64,000 nucleotides of DNA, taken from contig NZ_SUHQ01000002.1 in the NCBI RefSeq assembly GCF_004962245.1, positions 1 through 64,000 on the forward strand, written 5' to 3'. Each line of letters starts with the position of its first letter. Within the stretch, counting starts at the first letter, position 1. This stretch comes from Mesorhizobium sp. (GTDB lineage: Bacteria; Pseudomonadota; Alphaproteobacteria; Rhizobiales; Rhizobiaceae). Shown here one piece after another: positions 49,559-58,738 of this stretch. The translations under genes and the position numbers were made by a program. The notes under the pieces are model-generated. The model was not told the origin of the DNA. It saw only the letters and a list, made by a program, of their open reading frames with translations, and searched no databases.

Positions 49559-49834
49559 TGTTTGCCTCCGACTGTAGGCGCATGAGACCAGCCGTCACAT
49601 CGGCCATGGTCCTCCTAATGGGTAGAACGCACGCAATCGGCATGCGTTGCGTAAGCGGAGCCCGTGGCTCGCCGCTGCGCACGGTAGTATCCTTCTGGGC
49701 TGTCGATCGCCGGGGGCGGCGGTGATCGCGGCGCTGTGGTGGTGGCTGGGGTAGCGTGTCAGCAGCCAGCCGGACGGCGCTGGAATTCCCCTGCCCTTTC
49801 CCACAAGATGCCTGAACATTCCGGAGGGCTCGAC

Positions 49835-50548
49835 ATGTGCAACCTCTACAACATCACCACCAGCCAGGAGGCGATTCGCCAGTGGACCCGCGCCTTGCGC
49901 GATATTCTCGGCAATCTCGAGCCATCCATCGACATCTACCCCAACCAACCCGGCCCGGTGGTGCGCAACGCGCCGGACGGCGAGCGCGAGCTGGCCAAGC
50001 TGCTGTGGGGCATGCCGACGCCGATCGAGCGGGTGAAGGGCAAGGCCGACTATGGCACCACCAACATCCGCAACCCGCAATACGGCCACTGGCAACAATA
50101 TCTCGGCGTCGAAAACCGCTGCGTGGTGCCGCTCACGAGCTTCGCCGAGCCCAGCCCAACGCCCGGCGACAAGGACCCGGATACTGGTATCCAGAGGAAC
50201 TACTGGTTCGCGCTGAACGAGGAGCGACCGCTGTTCTTCTTCGCCGGCCTGTGGACGCGCTGGCAAGGCGTGCGCAAGGTCAAGGACGGGCCCGGCGACT
50301 TCGAACTCTACGGCTTCCTGACCACCAAACCGAACGCCCTGATCGCGCCGATCCACGAGAAGGCCATGCCGGTCATCCTGACCACGCAGGAGGAAACCGA
50401 GACCTGGCTGACCGCGCCGTGGTCGGAGGCGAGGCACCTGCAGCGCACGGCACCGGACGACGCACTGGTGATCGTCGACAAGCCGGCCACCCAGATCAAA
50501 TTTCCGCCACAGGCGCCGCCAGCGCCGGCGCAGGGCTCGCTGTTCTAG
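49835..50548 (+). CDS. SOS response-associated peptidase (SRAP/YedK-HMCES family)
   Basis: The protein has 237 residues from ATG 49835 (CGGAGGG upstream; a longer ORF from 49736 hides the catalytic start). After Met removal Cys2 (MCNLYN) becomes N-terminal, the residue that covalently caps abasic sites in single-stranded DNA. Other conserved sites are NRCVVPLTSFAEP and IHEKAMPVIL with the conserved His and Glu. Its family is SOS-linked in bacteria. It converges with a minus-strand pair of small genes, its stop overlapping by four bases. Confidence 0.92.
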   Translation: MCNLYNITTSQEAIRQWTRALRDILGNLEPSIDIYPNQPGPVVRNAPDGERELAKLLWGMPTPIERVKGKADYGTTNIRNPQYGHWQQYLGVENRCVVPLTSFAEPSPTPGDKDPDTGIQRNYWFALNEERPLFFFAGLWTRWQGVRKVKDGPGDFELYGFLTTKPNALIAPIHEKAMPVILTTQEETETWLTAPWSEARHLQRTAPDDALVIVDKPATQIKFPPQAPPAPAQGSLF

Positions 50549-50805
50549 AGTTTGAACTTCTGCAGCACCCAGATGTAGCCCTTCGGCGGATGGTCCTGGT
50601 CGATGAACTGCGTCTTCACCTTCGTGTCCTTGCGACTGCACTGCTTGCACCTGAACCGGATGGCCTCCAGCGGCTTGTTCCAGCCCACCACCTGAGCGAC
50701 ATCGTTCGCCCTGAAGCGTCCGACATGGTAGCAGTGGCCGCACTCCACGATGAGCAGCATATTGGCCTTCGCGGCACGTCCAACACTGTCCATCGGCCCG
50801 GCCAT
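50545..50805 (-). CDS. small putative zinc-binding protein
   Basis: The protein has 86 residues. The middle has VECGHCYHVGRF and RFRCKQCSRKDTKV, two CxxC-type pairs spaced by 33 residues, consistent with a zinc ribbon. The end is KGYIWVLQKFKL. It lies three bases after the stop of the small helical gene 50809-51069 on the same strand, so the two form an operon behind the LexA-box promoter. Function unknown; DNA-binding is inferred. Confidence 0.65.
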   Translation of the reverse strand: MAGPMDSVGRAAKANMLLIVECGHCYHVGRFRANDVAQVVGWNKPLEAIRFRCKQCSRKDTKVKTQFIDQDHPPKGYIWVLQKFKL

Positions 50806-50808
50806 GGC

Positions 50809-51069
50809 TCATTTCCGGCTGGAATAATCCTCGGGGAGCGGCAACAGGCCGAGCCCTGCCGCGCGGAAATCGGGCTCCTTCTCCGCTACGGTCGCCATCA
50901 CGGCATGCAGCTTGTCGACCAGCCCGCTCAGCTGCCAGAACAGTTCACCATTTGCCTTCAGGTGCAGCTGCGCCGCAAGCACTGTTCCGCGCAGGCGCAG
51001 CGCATCGCTGATGATCGCCTCCGCGTCGCGCGTAAACAAGCGATCGTAGCGGCTGTTTCGTCTGCCCAT
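50809..51069 (-). CDS. small helical hypothetical protein
   Basis: The protein has 86 residues from ATG 51069, with a strong GGGGAGAG site; a longer reading to 51219 crosses the promoter. It reads MGRRNSRYDRLFTRDAEAII, then two helices (LRGTVLAAQLHLKANGELFW and LVDKLHAVMATVAEKE). No known family. It heads the minus-strand operon driven from the divergent LexA-box region. Confidence 0.65.
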   Translation of the reverse strand: MGRRNSRYDRLFTRDAEAIISDALRLRGTVLAAQLHLKANGELFWQLSGLVDKLHAVMATVAEKEPDFRAAGLGLLPLPEDYSSRK

Positions 51070-51148
51070 CGCGGCTCTCCCCAGTTTGCGAGCAACCGCC
51101 CCACCTGCTGACAAATAGGAAGGCATTCCTCGCCGAGTCAATTCGCTC

Positions 51149-51177
51149 TTGACATTTTTGTTCCCTATTTGTTCACT
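51149..51177 (+). promoter_or_regulatory. predicted promoter of the small SOS-linked gene
   Basis: TTGACA at 51149-51154, 17-base spacer, TTCACT at 51172-51177; the LexA box overlaps the spacer and -10 region, a standard repressor position. Confidence 0.55.
51160..51174. promoter_or_regulatory. LexA box (GTTC-N7-GTTC)
   Basis: GTTCCCTATTTGTTC fits the alphaproteobacterial LexA site GTTC-N7-GTTC exactly. It lies between the divergent genes starting at 51069 (minus) and 51209 (plus). Confidence 0.75.
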
Positions 51178-51208
51178 ATCCCCTAATGAACCATTTGGAG
51201 TCATCGCC

Positions 51209-51424
51209 ATGGACCACATTGTGACGCTGGACAGCCGCCAGGAGGCTGCCCTTCAGGCAGTCGCCGACAAGTTCATTGCCCTGCACAAGGGCGATGCGGT
51301 GAAGGCACTCAAGGAAATGATCGTGCTCAACGGCTATCTTCAGGAGCGGCTTGATGCGGTGGAGGGCCGGCGCCGGGCCACACGCGAGAGTAGCGAGTAC
51401 ATCCCGACTAGCCGGCACGGCTAG
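51209..51424 (+). CDS. small hypothetical protein under LexA-box promoter
   Basis: The protein has 71 residues from ATG 51209 (TTGGAG upstream). It is mostly helical: MDHIVTLDSRQEAALQAVADK, then FIALHKGDAVKALKEMIVLN and GYLQERLDAVEGRRRATRES. It has no motif I recognise. Its promoter overlaps a LexA box, so DNA-damage induction is likely. It could be a small DNA-damage-inducible effector; function unknown. Confidence 0.65.
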   Translation: MDHIVTLDSRQEAALQAVADKFIALHKGDAVKALKEMIVLNGYLQERLDAVEGRRRATRESSEYIPTSRHG

Positions 51425-51473
51425 GTCGCAGGAATGGCTTGCGCCGCGGGCTGAAAGATGGATAGTTCCGGCG

Positions 51474-52187
51474 ATGGCGACAACAGACATACTGCGCGGG
51501 GCAGACCTGTTCGGAGTGGGCTCCTACACAATACAGGAAGCCGCTCGCCTTGTTCGCACGCCTGCGATCAATGTCTCTCGATGGATGAGGGGCTACAGTT
51601 ATCGTCGAAAGGGTCAACTGTACGCCAGCCCGCCGCTTTGGCGGACACAATGGCCGACCGGCGACAATGATCCGGTCGAGATCGGATTTCGCGACCTCAT
51701 TGAGCTAAGGTTCGTAAAGGTCTTCACAGAAGCTGGCGTCGGCCTTCTGGCGATTCGCAACTGTCTTGATTTCGCTCGTCATCTTGTCGCGGACGACCAT
51801 CCTTTTTCGACCCGTAGATTCCGTACTGACGGCAAGAGCATCTTCTTGGAAAGTGCCAAGCTCGCCAGCGATGAAAAGGAGATGCTCGACCTTAAACGAC
51901 GCCAGTACGTTTTTGGCCAGATCATTGAGCGCACGTTCAAGGATCTCGATATTGAGGATGACGCGGTCGCTCGTTGGCGTCCTTTCAATGGCAAAGACTC
52001 TATCGTGATCGACCCTAATCGATCATTCGGACAACCAATTGCGGCGGACTCCGGCGTGCCCACAATTGTTCTAGCCCAGGCTGTCGAGGCGGAAGGGAGT
52101 CACGAACGGGTCGCTCGACTTTTTGAGGTCTCGCTGGCTGACGTAAAGGACGCGGTGCGCTTTGAAAGCACTCTCGGGACGGTGTGA
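51474..52187 (+). CDS. VapB45-like antitoxin (DUF433-type)
   Basis: The protein has 237 residues from ATG 51474. The N-terminal part (about 15-90) holds a DNA-binding fold with YTIQEAARLVRTPAINVSRWM and a tryptophan-rich PLWRTQWP. The middle has IGFRDLIELRFVKVFTEAGVGL. Near the C-terminus, IVLAQAVEAEGSHERVARLFE and SLADVKDAVRFE match the DUF433-type helix-turn-helix of VapB45-like antitoxins. Its stop overlaps the toxin start (GTGA), the usual toxin-antitoxin arrangement. Confidence 0.75.
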   Translation: MATTDILRGADLFGVGSYTIQEAARLVRTPAINVSRWMRGYSYRRKGQLYASPPLWRTQWPTGDNDPVEIGFRDLIELRFVKVFTEAGVGLLAIRNCLDFARHLVADDHPFSTRRFRTDGKSIFLESAKLASDEKEMLDLKRRQYVFGQIIERTFKDLDIEDDAVARWRPFNGKDSIVIDPNRSFGQPIAADSGVPTIVLAQAVEAEGSHERVARLFEVSLADVKDAVRFESTLGTV

Positions 52188-52579
52188 AGGTCCTGATTGA
52201 CGAAAACCTTCCTCCTGCGCTGGCAAAAGCGCTTCACGCACTGTTCAACGGCGATCATCAGGTAGTTCATCTTCGTGCTCGGTTCGGGCCGGGTGTGAAG
52301 GACCGCGAGTGGATCGAAGAACTTAGCGCTGAGGGAAGATGGATCGTCATATCCGGCGATCGGCGGATCACACGGAATCGTGTCGAATATGCCGCTTTTC
52401 GAAACTCCCGGCTCGTAGGATTCTTTTTGTCGAAGGGGTTGTATAAGGCTCCGCTGGTCAAGCAGATGGAACGCATCCTTGCGCTATGGGGCGCGATGGA
52501 AACACAGTCGGGAATTGTCGCCGGGGGTGCCATGTTCATGCTGCCAATGAAAAGCACCAAACTGGAGCAGCTAAAGTAG
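52184..52579 (+). CDS. VapC45-like PIN-domain toxin
   Basis: The protein has 131 residues from GTG 52184. It begins MKVLIDENLPPALAKAL, the strand-plus-acidic start of VapC45 PIN-like proteins. It has REWIEELSAEGRWIVISGDRR (second and third acidic residues) and PLVKQMERILALWG. These act as RNases, silenced by the upstream protein. The four-base overlap with the antitoxin gene implies coupled translation. Confidence 0.78.
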   Translation: MKVLIDENLPPALAKALHALFNGDHQVVHLRARFGPGVKDREWIEELSAEGRWIVISGDRRITRNRVEYAAFRNSRLVGFFLSKGLYKAPLVKQMERILALWGAMETQSGIVAGGAMFMLPMKSTKLEQLK

Positions 52580-52748
52580 CCGTCGCTGCAGCTAGATTTG
52601 TTTCGTGGCAAGCAGGCCCCGAAGCGGACTGTGCGTGTTGAAATGGCCGAGCAGGGGTCTTGGCACTTCTCTCTCGAAGGTCTCGAAGCTACGCAATTTA
52701 GGGGAGGTTTTCAGGCGCCCGCGCGCAAGGCGCCCCCCCAACCCCCGC

Positions 52749-53378
52749 CTACTCGCACTGCCTGCGCGGGCCGCCGGAGTAAGGCTGGTAGCTGTTGTCT
52801 TCCGGCCGGTAGGAGCGGTAGCGGCTGAAGCAATATTGTATGTGGTCGGGCGAAACCCAGGCGCCGCCGGTTTCTTCCGACGGGACGTCGCCATCCATTG
52901 GCCAGGCGTCGCTCGCCTCGACATAGCTGGCGGCGGGGAGCGGCGAGATGCGGTCGGCAGCGCCGGCCTCGAAGTAGGGCGAGATGCAGGGGCGCTGTTG
53001 TCCGCTGTAGGATGTGTAATGGTCGTCGCTTGGCCTGTAGGAGCGGTAGTGGCTTGCGCACCATTCCACATGGGCGGCAGGCACCGCCCGCTGCTCGTCC
53101 GCCGGCGGCTGGATAGAGCCGGTGACGATGGGCGCCGAAGCCGCGGCATCGGCAGGTTTCGAGGTGCGATCAACCGGGCGGGCGGGAAGGCGCTCAAGAC
53201 GCTGCGAAGCAGGGTTTACCCTCCGCGGCTCCCTGGTCCATAGTTCGGCGACGCTGGAGGTCGGGGCGACCTGGCGCACCGGCTCGGCGGTCAGCAGCCA
53301 GGTGGCGAAGGCCAGTCCGCTGGCGAACACCGCAAGCGTCAGCCCGAAGCCGCCAAGTACCGCCAATAGAGCTTTCAC
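52749..53378 (-). CDS. BA14K-like repeat protein
   Basis: The protein has 209 residues from GTG 53378 (AAAGGAG upstream; a longer reading from 53567 runs through a repeat). A membrane anchor ([21 protein letters not shown]) is followed by two BA14K-like units: [19 protein letters not shown] (about 105-130) and [19 protein letters not shown] (about 180-205), each ending SGxxRxC. BA14K proteins are rhizobial/Brucella envelope proteins, with a lectin-like activity reported in Brucella. The region between is Pro/Ser-rich. Confidence 0.85.
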   Translation of the reverse strand: MKALLAVLGGFGLTLAVFASGLAFATWLLTAEPVRQVAPTSSVAELWTREPRRVNPASQRLERLPARPVDRTSKPADAAASAPIVTGSIQPPADEQRAVPAAHVEWCASHYRSYRPSDDHYTSYSGQQRPCISPYFEAGAADRISPLPAASYVEASDAWPMDGDVPSEETGGAWVSPDHIQYCFSRYRSYRPEDNSYQPYSGGPRRQCE

Positions 53379-53486
53379 CTTGCGCTCCTTTGCCCCGTCA
53401 TCTCTAAAATGCGAGGCATTGGATCCGGTTCCAACTTGCGCGCGGCTGGAGCTTCCGCGCTCGGGAGGGTTTCGTTTCTCGAAGAC

Positions 53487-53556
53487 CCCTCTCCGTCTCG
53501 GCTTCGCCGAGCCACCTCTCCCCGCTCCGCGGGGCGAGGAACCCAAGCTTTCAAAG
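53487..53556. repeat. palindromic element related to the one splitting the terminase gene
   Basis: CCCCTCTCCGTCTCGGCTTC and GCCGAGCCACCTCTCCCC hairpins end in CGAGGAACCCAAGCTTTCAAAGG, the same end found at 20022-20040. The TGA stop of the downstream KamA-like gene lies in this end. Confidence 0.7.
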
Positions 53557-54708
53557 GTCGCCGACAATCTCCCTATACGCCCTCACCTCGCCATCCTGCC
53601 CGCGAATCCGCCAGGTCTCCTCCTCCCGCCCTTCGACATGGCACGGCCCAATCGGCACCTTGCCGCCGCCGTCCGGCAGGTCCAGCACGTAGACGGGATT
53701 GCAGATGCCCGACAGCCGCGCGCGCAGGGCGCTGGCCAGCGCCTGTCCCTCAGCGATCGTGGTGCGCCGGTGCGCCATGCCGCGCGCGAGGTCGCCATGG
53801 TGCAGGTAATAGGGTTTGACGCCGAGGCGGTACATCAGCTCGCGGCACAGTTCCTCCAGCACCTCGACCGTGTCGTTGACGCCTTTCAGCAAAACGCTCT
53901 GGTTCAGCAGCACGAAGCCGCCTTGCCGCAAAGTGCGGCAGGCCGCTTCGGTCGCCGGCGTGATCTCCCGCGCGTGGTTGAAATGGGTGACGACCGTGAC
54001 CATCAGCCGGCCCTGCAGGGAGCGGACCAGCCCTGGCGTGATGCGCGAAGGCAGAGCGACAGGCACGCGCGTGTGGATGCGCAAGAGCCGCACATGCGGA
54101 ACCGCCTCGATGCGGGCGCGGATTTCCGCCAGGGCCTTGTCCGGCAGCGACAGCGGGTCGCCGCCGGTGAGGATCACCTCGCGGATTTCCGGATGGGCCT
54201 CGATGTAGGCGAAGGCCGGCTCCAGCGCCTCGCGCGTATAGCCGCGCCCGATCGAGGTCAGCGATTCCTTGCGAAAGCAGAACCGGCAATAGACAGCGCA
54301 TTGATAAGTCGGGAACAGCAGGACCCTGTCCGCATGGCGGTGCGTCAATCGCGGCACCGGGCTGAAGGCATGGTCGGCGATCGGATCGTCGAGTTCGCCT
54401 TCCTGCTCAGCCAGTTCGTCGGGTGAAGGGATGACCTGCGCCCGGATGGGATCGGCGGGGTCGCTCCAGTCGATCAGGTCGAGATAGGTTTTTGGGATGC
54501 GAACCTTGTGGCGCGTGGCGGCAGCTTGAGCCGCCGCGCGCTCGGCCGGCGACAGCGGCAGGGAAGTGAGATCACGCACATGCCGCACGCCCGCGCGGAC
54601 ATCGTCCTGCCACGCGGCGTCCTCGCGGGCGCGCCCGTCATCGGCCGCATCGATGCTGGCGTCGGGGACAGCCATACTGGCGTCTGGGATGTCGAGATGT
54701 GAGGTCAT
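53551..54708 (-). CDS. lysine 2,3-aminomutase-like radical SAM protein
   Basis: The protein has 385 residues from ATG 54708 (AAGGAG upstream). The radical SAM cluster motif is [11 protein letters not shown] (CxxxCxxC). PLP-related and fold motifs follow: [47 protein letters not shown] and [14 protein letters not shown]. KamA-family enzymes move the alpha-amino group of lysine to the beta position; the EpmB branch prepares beta-lysine for elongation factor P. Neither epmA nor efp is adjacent, so the branch is undecided. Confidence 0.85.
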   Translation of the reverse strand: MTSHLDIPDASMAVPDASIDAADDGRAREDAAWQDDVRAGVRHVRDLTSLPLSPAERAAAQAAATRHKVRIPKTYLDLIDWSDPADPIRAQVIPSPDELAEQEGELDDPIADHAFSPVPRLTHRHADRVLLFPTYQCAVYCRFCFRKESLTSIGRGYTREALEPAFAYIEAHPEIREVILTGGDPLSLPDKALAEIRARIEAVPHVRLLRIHTRVPVALPSRITPGLVRSLQGRLMVTVVTHFNHAREITPATEAACRTLRQGGFVLLNQSVLLKGVNDTVEVLEELCRELMYRLGVKPYYLHHGDLARGMAHRRTTIAEGQALASALRARLSGICNPVYVLDLPDGGGKVPIGPCHVEGREEETWRIRGQDGEVRAYREIVGDL

Positions 54709-54764
54709 CGAAGGGCTCCTTGAACGCGCTGGATACAGCATTGGAGCCAGGGGTTGAAGCAGCT

Positions 54765-56099
54765 TCAGCGCCGCGACCTGCTGTGCCTTGCACCGTCAGC
54801 GCCCGCGTGATCTCCCGCGCGCCCATCCGGCTTCATGATGATCTCGCGATGCGGATAGGGGATGCTAATGCCGTTTTCCCTGAATGTGTCCCACAGCGCC
54901 AGCAGCACCTTTCCGCGCACGTTGGTCAGGCCTTGCTGGGGGTCGTGGATCCAGAAGCGCAGGACGAAATCGAGTGAGGAGTCGCCGAACTCCGTGAGCC
55001 AGCAGACCGGCCGCCGGTCGGCTTCGACCCGGCCGACGCTCATGGCGGCCGCTATCGCCAGCTCGCTGACCTTGTGCGGGTCGGCGTCGTAGGAGACGCC
55101 GAAATTCACGTCGAGCCGCACGAGGTTGTCGCTGAACGACCAGTTGATGACCCTTTGGGTGATGAAATCCTCGTTCGGGATCAGGTATTCGCGGCCGTCG
55201 CGCGTCACCACCGAGACGAACCGCGCCCGCAATTCGCGTACCCAGCCGAAGGTGCCTTCGAGCGAAATGGTGTCGCCCGGCTTGATCGACTTGTCGAGAA
55301 GGATGATGACGCCGGAGACGAAATTTGAAACAACCTTCTGCAGCCCGAAAGCCAGGCCGACGCCGACGGCGCCGGAGAATATCGTCAGGGCCGTCAGGTC
55401 GACACCGACGGCAGACAGGGCGATGGCACCCGCCACCAGCACAAGGCCGACCTTTGCCACCTTGCCGACGAGGACGCGGATCGAGGGCGTCAGCTCTTCG
55501 GAGATCCGGACGCGCTCGTCGATATACTTGCCGACGACCACCGCAAGCCAAACCGTGGCGACCAGCAGCAGCGCCGCTTTCAGCACCGTGAGCGCCGACA
55601 GGCGCACCGCGCCCAAAGGTATTGCGAGGCTGTCCAGGAAAGTCGCGGTGTCGTCGTCGATGCCCAGGATGACAAGGGCCGCATAGATCCAGGTCAGCCA
55701 GGCGAGGGTCCGCGCGACGAAGCGGTTGCGGATGATGCGCGACAGCACCGACGCGAACAGCCATGCGAGGGATAGCGAGAGGGCGATGTAGATGAAATGG
55801 CTCCGGCTTGGCCAGGTGACGGCGCGCATGAGAACGAGCGCGGCAAGCAGGAAGAGCGTGAACAGGATCCAGTCGGTGCGCCGCAACAGGGCGACGACGA
55901 CCCTCAGCAGTCCGGGATGCCCCTTGATCTGGCGTGCCCGGTCCTCCACGAGCGGCTCGATGCGCTGCGCCGCGAGCTTCGCGACGAGGAAGAGCACGAC
56001 GATGATTGCGGCCTGATAGAAAAACCACGGCGAGGCGGCGTAGTCGAGCCATCGGCTGGCCCAGGCCAGCGATTCATCGATGGCGTTGCGAAAATCCAT
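54765..56099 (-). CDS. MscS family mechanosensitive ion channel
   Basis: The protein has 444 residues from ATG 56099. It has about six hydrophobic segments, the last (around 235-260) being the pore helix with Gly/Ala-rich GAVGVGLAFGLQKVVSNFVSG. The MscS beta domain follows: GDTISLEGTFGWVRELRARF and YLIPNEDFITQRVINWS. The extra N-terminal TMs make it longer than E. coli MscS. It releases solutes under hypo-osmotic shock. Confidence 0.88.
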   Translation of the reverse strand: MDFRNAIDESLAWASRWLDYAASPWFFYQAAIIVVLFLVAKLAAQRIEPLVEDRARQIKGHPGLLRVVVALLRRTDWILFTLFLLAALVLMRAVTWPSRSHFIYIALSLSLAWLFASVLSRIIRNRFVARTLAWLTWIYAALVILGIDDDTATFLDSLAIPLGAVRLSALTVLKAALLLVATVWLAVVVGKYIDERVRISEELTPSIRVLVGKVAKVGLVLVAGAIALSAVGVDLTALTIFSGAVGVGLAFGLQKVVSNFVSGVIILLDKSIKPGDTISLEGTFGWVRELRARFVSVVTRDGREYLIPNEDFITQRVINWSFSDNLVRLDVNFGVSYDADPHKVSELAIAAAMSVGRVEADRRPVCWLTEFGDSSLDFVLRFWIHDPQQGLTNVRGKVLLALWDTFRENGISIPYPHREIIMKPDGRAGDHAGADGARHSRSRR

Positions 56100-56624
56100 T
56101 TCCACACGACCGTTATGGACTGGCGAACAGCAACTCGCCATCCACAATGTCGCCGGCCCTGTGAATGGTCAAGCCGACCATCAAGACGCCTCCGCCTTGC
56201 GCCTCAGCCCCGCAGTCCCTAGCGCCTCCTGCGCCCGACACCTCAGGCACAGCCGCCACCACAGGTGTGGGTGCCCTCTGGCGTCAGTTCAGCGTCCGGT
56301 TGAGAGCGCGGCCAGGGAAGCGGCCAGCCGGAAACATCCATTGATCCGCCGCTGAAGATAGCTAACGCAAAACATTAGCTTGCTCTTACATTAGCTTGAG
56401 CGTATATAAATAAATGGCCGGTGATCTACCCCTCCAACCGGTCAGGCTCGGCGCCAGTTCCTCCCCCCTCAGGCTACGACGCCGGGCCGCTCGGGGTTCC
56501 GCCCGATCCGGGACGTGCTTTTTAAAGTGTCCCCACTGTTCCCTGTCGCGACAGTTGATGTCGGCCTTTCCGTCGCCGACCACGGTCGCTAATCTCGGGT
56601 CGCGAAAAGGCTGGAGAAGAGGGA
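56100..56624. other. intergenic stretch with an ABC-F gene remnant and direct repeats
   Basis: No intact gene in 525 bases. It holds a degenerate copy of the ABC-F gene's 3' end (56203-56321). An AT-rich part follows with two CATTAGCTTG direct repeats (56373-56382 and 56389-56398, 16-base period), probably the promoter for the methyltransferase at 56625. Confidence 0.5.
56203..56321 (-). pseudogene. degenerate copy of the 3' end of the ABC-F gene
   Basis: The stretch matches bases 57117-57240, the end of the ABC-F gene, with many substitutions and small gaps. The best block is GGTGTGGGTGCCCTCTGGCG versus GGTGTGGATGCCCTCGGGCG. It includes the same GCGCCTCCTGC start block near its left end. 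Confidence 0.5.
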
Positions 56625-57056
56625 ATGGCAAGTGATTTGTCGCCAAGGCTTTTGGCGATCGTCGACGCGCTGCCGTTGCGGCAGGGCATGCGGGTGCTGG
56701 AGATCGGCTGCGGGCCGGGTGCTGCGGCGCGCGAGATCGCGCGCCGGCTTGGCGACGGCCACGTGCTGGCGATCGACCGCTCGGCCAAGGCCATCGCGCA
56801 GGCCAGGGCCGCTTCGCACGCCGAGCTTGCGGCAGGCCGGCTGAGCCTTCGCCAGGTCGCCATCGAGGACTTCGAGCTGGAGGCGGACGAGAGGCACTTC
56901 GACATGGCCATTGCGGTGCGCGTCGGCGCGCTGGACGGGCGCCATCCCGAAGCGGGAAAAATCGCACTGCAACGGCTCGGCGCCGCGTTGACGGCGCAAG
57001 GCCGGCTGTTCATCGACGGCGGCGATCCGCTGTGCGAAATTGTTCTGGACGGCTGA
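56625..57056 (+). CDS. short class I SAM-dependent methyltransferase
   Basis: The protein has 143 residues from ATG 56625 (GAGAAGAGGGA upstream). Motif I VLEIGCGPGAAAREIA, acidic post-I residue in VLAIDRSAKAI, and a GRLFIDGGDPL near the end. It is short, ending at about the fifth strand, so the fold lacks the last strands of typical methyltransferases. Substrate unknown. Confidence 0.75.
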   Translation: MASDLSPRLLAIVDALPLRQGMRVLEIGCGPGAAAREIARRLGDGHVLAIDRSAKAIAQARAASHAELAAGRLSLRQVAIEDFELEADERHFDMAIAVRVGALDGRHPEAGKIALQRLGAALTAQGRLFIDGGDPLCEIVLDG

Positions 57057-57115
57057 GCAGCACCCCTGAGAACGAGCGTTTGGGTGACGCGGAGCGGCGA
57101 GCGCCGCTGCCCGCC

Positions 57116-58738
57116 TCAGCTCCGCAACCCGGGCGCCTCCTGCCCGGTGCGCTCGACATACTCCGTATAGCCACCGCCATAGGTGTGGATGCCCTCGGGC
57201 GTCAGTTCCAGTACCCGGTTCGACAGCGCCGCCAGGAAATGCCGGTCGTGCGAGACGAACAGCATGGTGCCTTCGTACTGCGACAGCGCCGTGATCAGCA
57301 TCTCCTTGGTGGCGATGTCGAGATGGTTGGTCGGCTCGTCCAGCACCAGCAGGTTGGGCGGGTCGAACAGCATCAGCGCCATCACCAGCCGCGCCTTCTC
57401 GCCGCCCGACAGCACCCGGCATTTCTTGTCGATCTCGTCGCCGGAAAAGCCGAAGCAGCCGGCCAGCGCCCTGAGCGGCGCCTGGCCCGCCTGCGGGAAG
57501 GCATCCTCCAGCGTCTGGAACACCGTGCGCTCGCCCTCCAGCACCTCCATGGCGTGCTGCGCGAAATAGCCCATCTTGACGCTGGGCCCCCGCGCCACGG
57601 TGCCGTTGTCCGGCTCGGAAGCGCCGGCCACCAGCTTCAGCAGCGTCGACTTGCCGGCGCCGTTGATGCCCATCACGCACCAGCGCTCGCGCCGGCGGAC
57701 CTGGAAATCCAGCCCCTCATAGATCGAGCGACTGCCATAGCTCTTGTGGATGTTCTTCAGCGTCACCACGTCCTCGCCGCAGCGCGGCGCCGGCTGGAAA
57801 TCGAACGACACCTTCTGACGACGCTTGGGCGGCTCGACGCGGTCGATCTTCTCCAGCTTCTTCACCCGGCTCTGCACCTGGGCGGCATGCGAGGCGCGCG
57901 CCTTGAAGCGCTCGATAAAAGCGATCTCCTTGGCCAGCATCGCCTGCTGGCGCTCGAACTGCGCCTGCTGCTGCCGGTCGGCGATCGCCCGCTGCTGCTG
58001 GTAGAACTCGTAGTTGCCGGAGTAGGCGGTCAGCGAGCCGCCGTCGATCTCCACCACCTTGTTGACGATGCGGTTCATGAACTCGCGGTCGTGCGAGGTC
58101 ATCAGCAGCGCGCCGTCATAGGTCTTCAGGAACTGCTCCAGCCAGATCAGGCTTTCCAGGTCGAGATGGTTGCTCGGCTCGTCGAGCAGCATGGCGTCGG
58201 GCCGCATCAGCAGGATCCTGGCCAGCGCCACGCGCATTTTCCAGCCGCCGGAAAGTTTTCCGACATCACCGTCCATCATCTCCTGGCTGAAGCCGAGGCC
58301 GTCCAGCACCTCGCGGGCGCGGCCATCCAGCGCATAGCCATCGAGCTCCTCGAACCGCGCCTGCAGATCGCCGTAGCGGGCGATGATTTCGTCCATCTCG
58401 TCCGCGCGATCGGGATCACCCATGGCGGCCTCGAGCGCGCGCATCTCGGCCGCCACTTCGCTCACCGGCCCGGCGCCGTTCATCACTTCGGCGACGGCGC
58501 TGCGGCCTTCCATGTCGCCGACATCCTGGCTGAAATAGCCGATGGTGACGCCGCGATCGACCGAGACCTGGCCCTCGTCGGGCTGCTCCTCACCGTTGAT
58601 CATGCGAAACAGCGTCGTCTTGCCAGCGCCGTTGGGGCCGACCAGCCCGACCTTCTCGCCCTTCTGCAGCGAGGCGGAGGCCTCGATGAAGACGATCTGC
58701 CGGCCGTTCTGCTTGCTGATGTTTTCGAGACGTATCAT
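57116..58738 (-). CDS. ABC-F family ATP-binding protein
   Basis: The protein has 540 residues from ATG 58738. There are two ABC domains without membrane segments: Walker A GPNGAGKTT and GINGAGKST; signatures LSGGWKMR and LSGGEKAR; Walker B LLDEPSNHLD and VLDEPTNHLD. The arm/linker between (about 240-310) is Arg/Gln/Lys-rich. ABC-F proteins act on stalled ribosomes. A degenerate copy of its 3' end lies at 56203-56321. Confidence 0.92.
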   Translation of the reverse strand: MIRLENISKQNGRQIVFIEASASLQKGEKVGLVGPNGAGKTTLFRMINGEEQPDEGQVSVDRGVTIGYFSQDVGDMEGRSAVAEVMNGAGPVSEVAAEMRALEAAMGDPDRADEMDEIIARYGDLQARFEELDGYALDGRAREVLDGLGFSQEMMDGDVGKLSGGWKMRVALARILLMRPDAMLLDEPSNHLDLESLIWLEQFLKTYDGALLMTSHDREFMNRIVNKVVEIDGGSLTAYSGNYEFYQQQRAIADRQQQAQFERQQAMLAKEIAFIERFKARASHAAQVQSRVKKLEKIDRVEPPKRRQKVSFDFQPAPRCGEDVVTLKNIHKSYGSRSIYEGLDFQVRRRERWCVMGINGAGKSTLLKLVAGASEPDNGTVARGPSVKMGYFAQHAMEVLEGERTVFQTLEDAFPQAGQAPLRALAGCFGFSGDEIDKKCRVLSGGEKARLVMALMLFDPPNLLVLDEPTNHLDIATKEMLITALSQYEGTMLFVSHDRHFLAALSNRVLELTPEGIHTYGGGYTEYVERTGQEAPGLRS

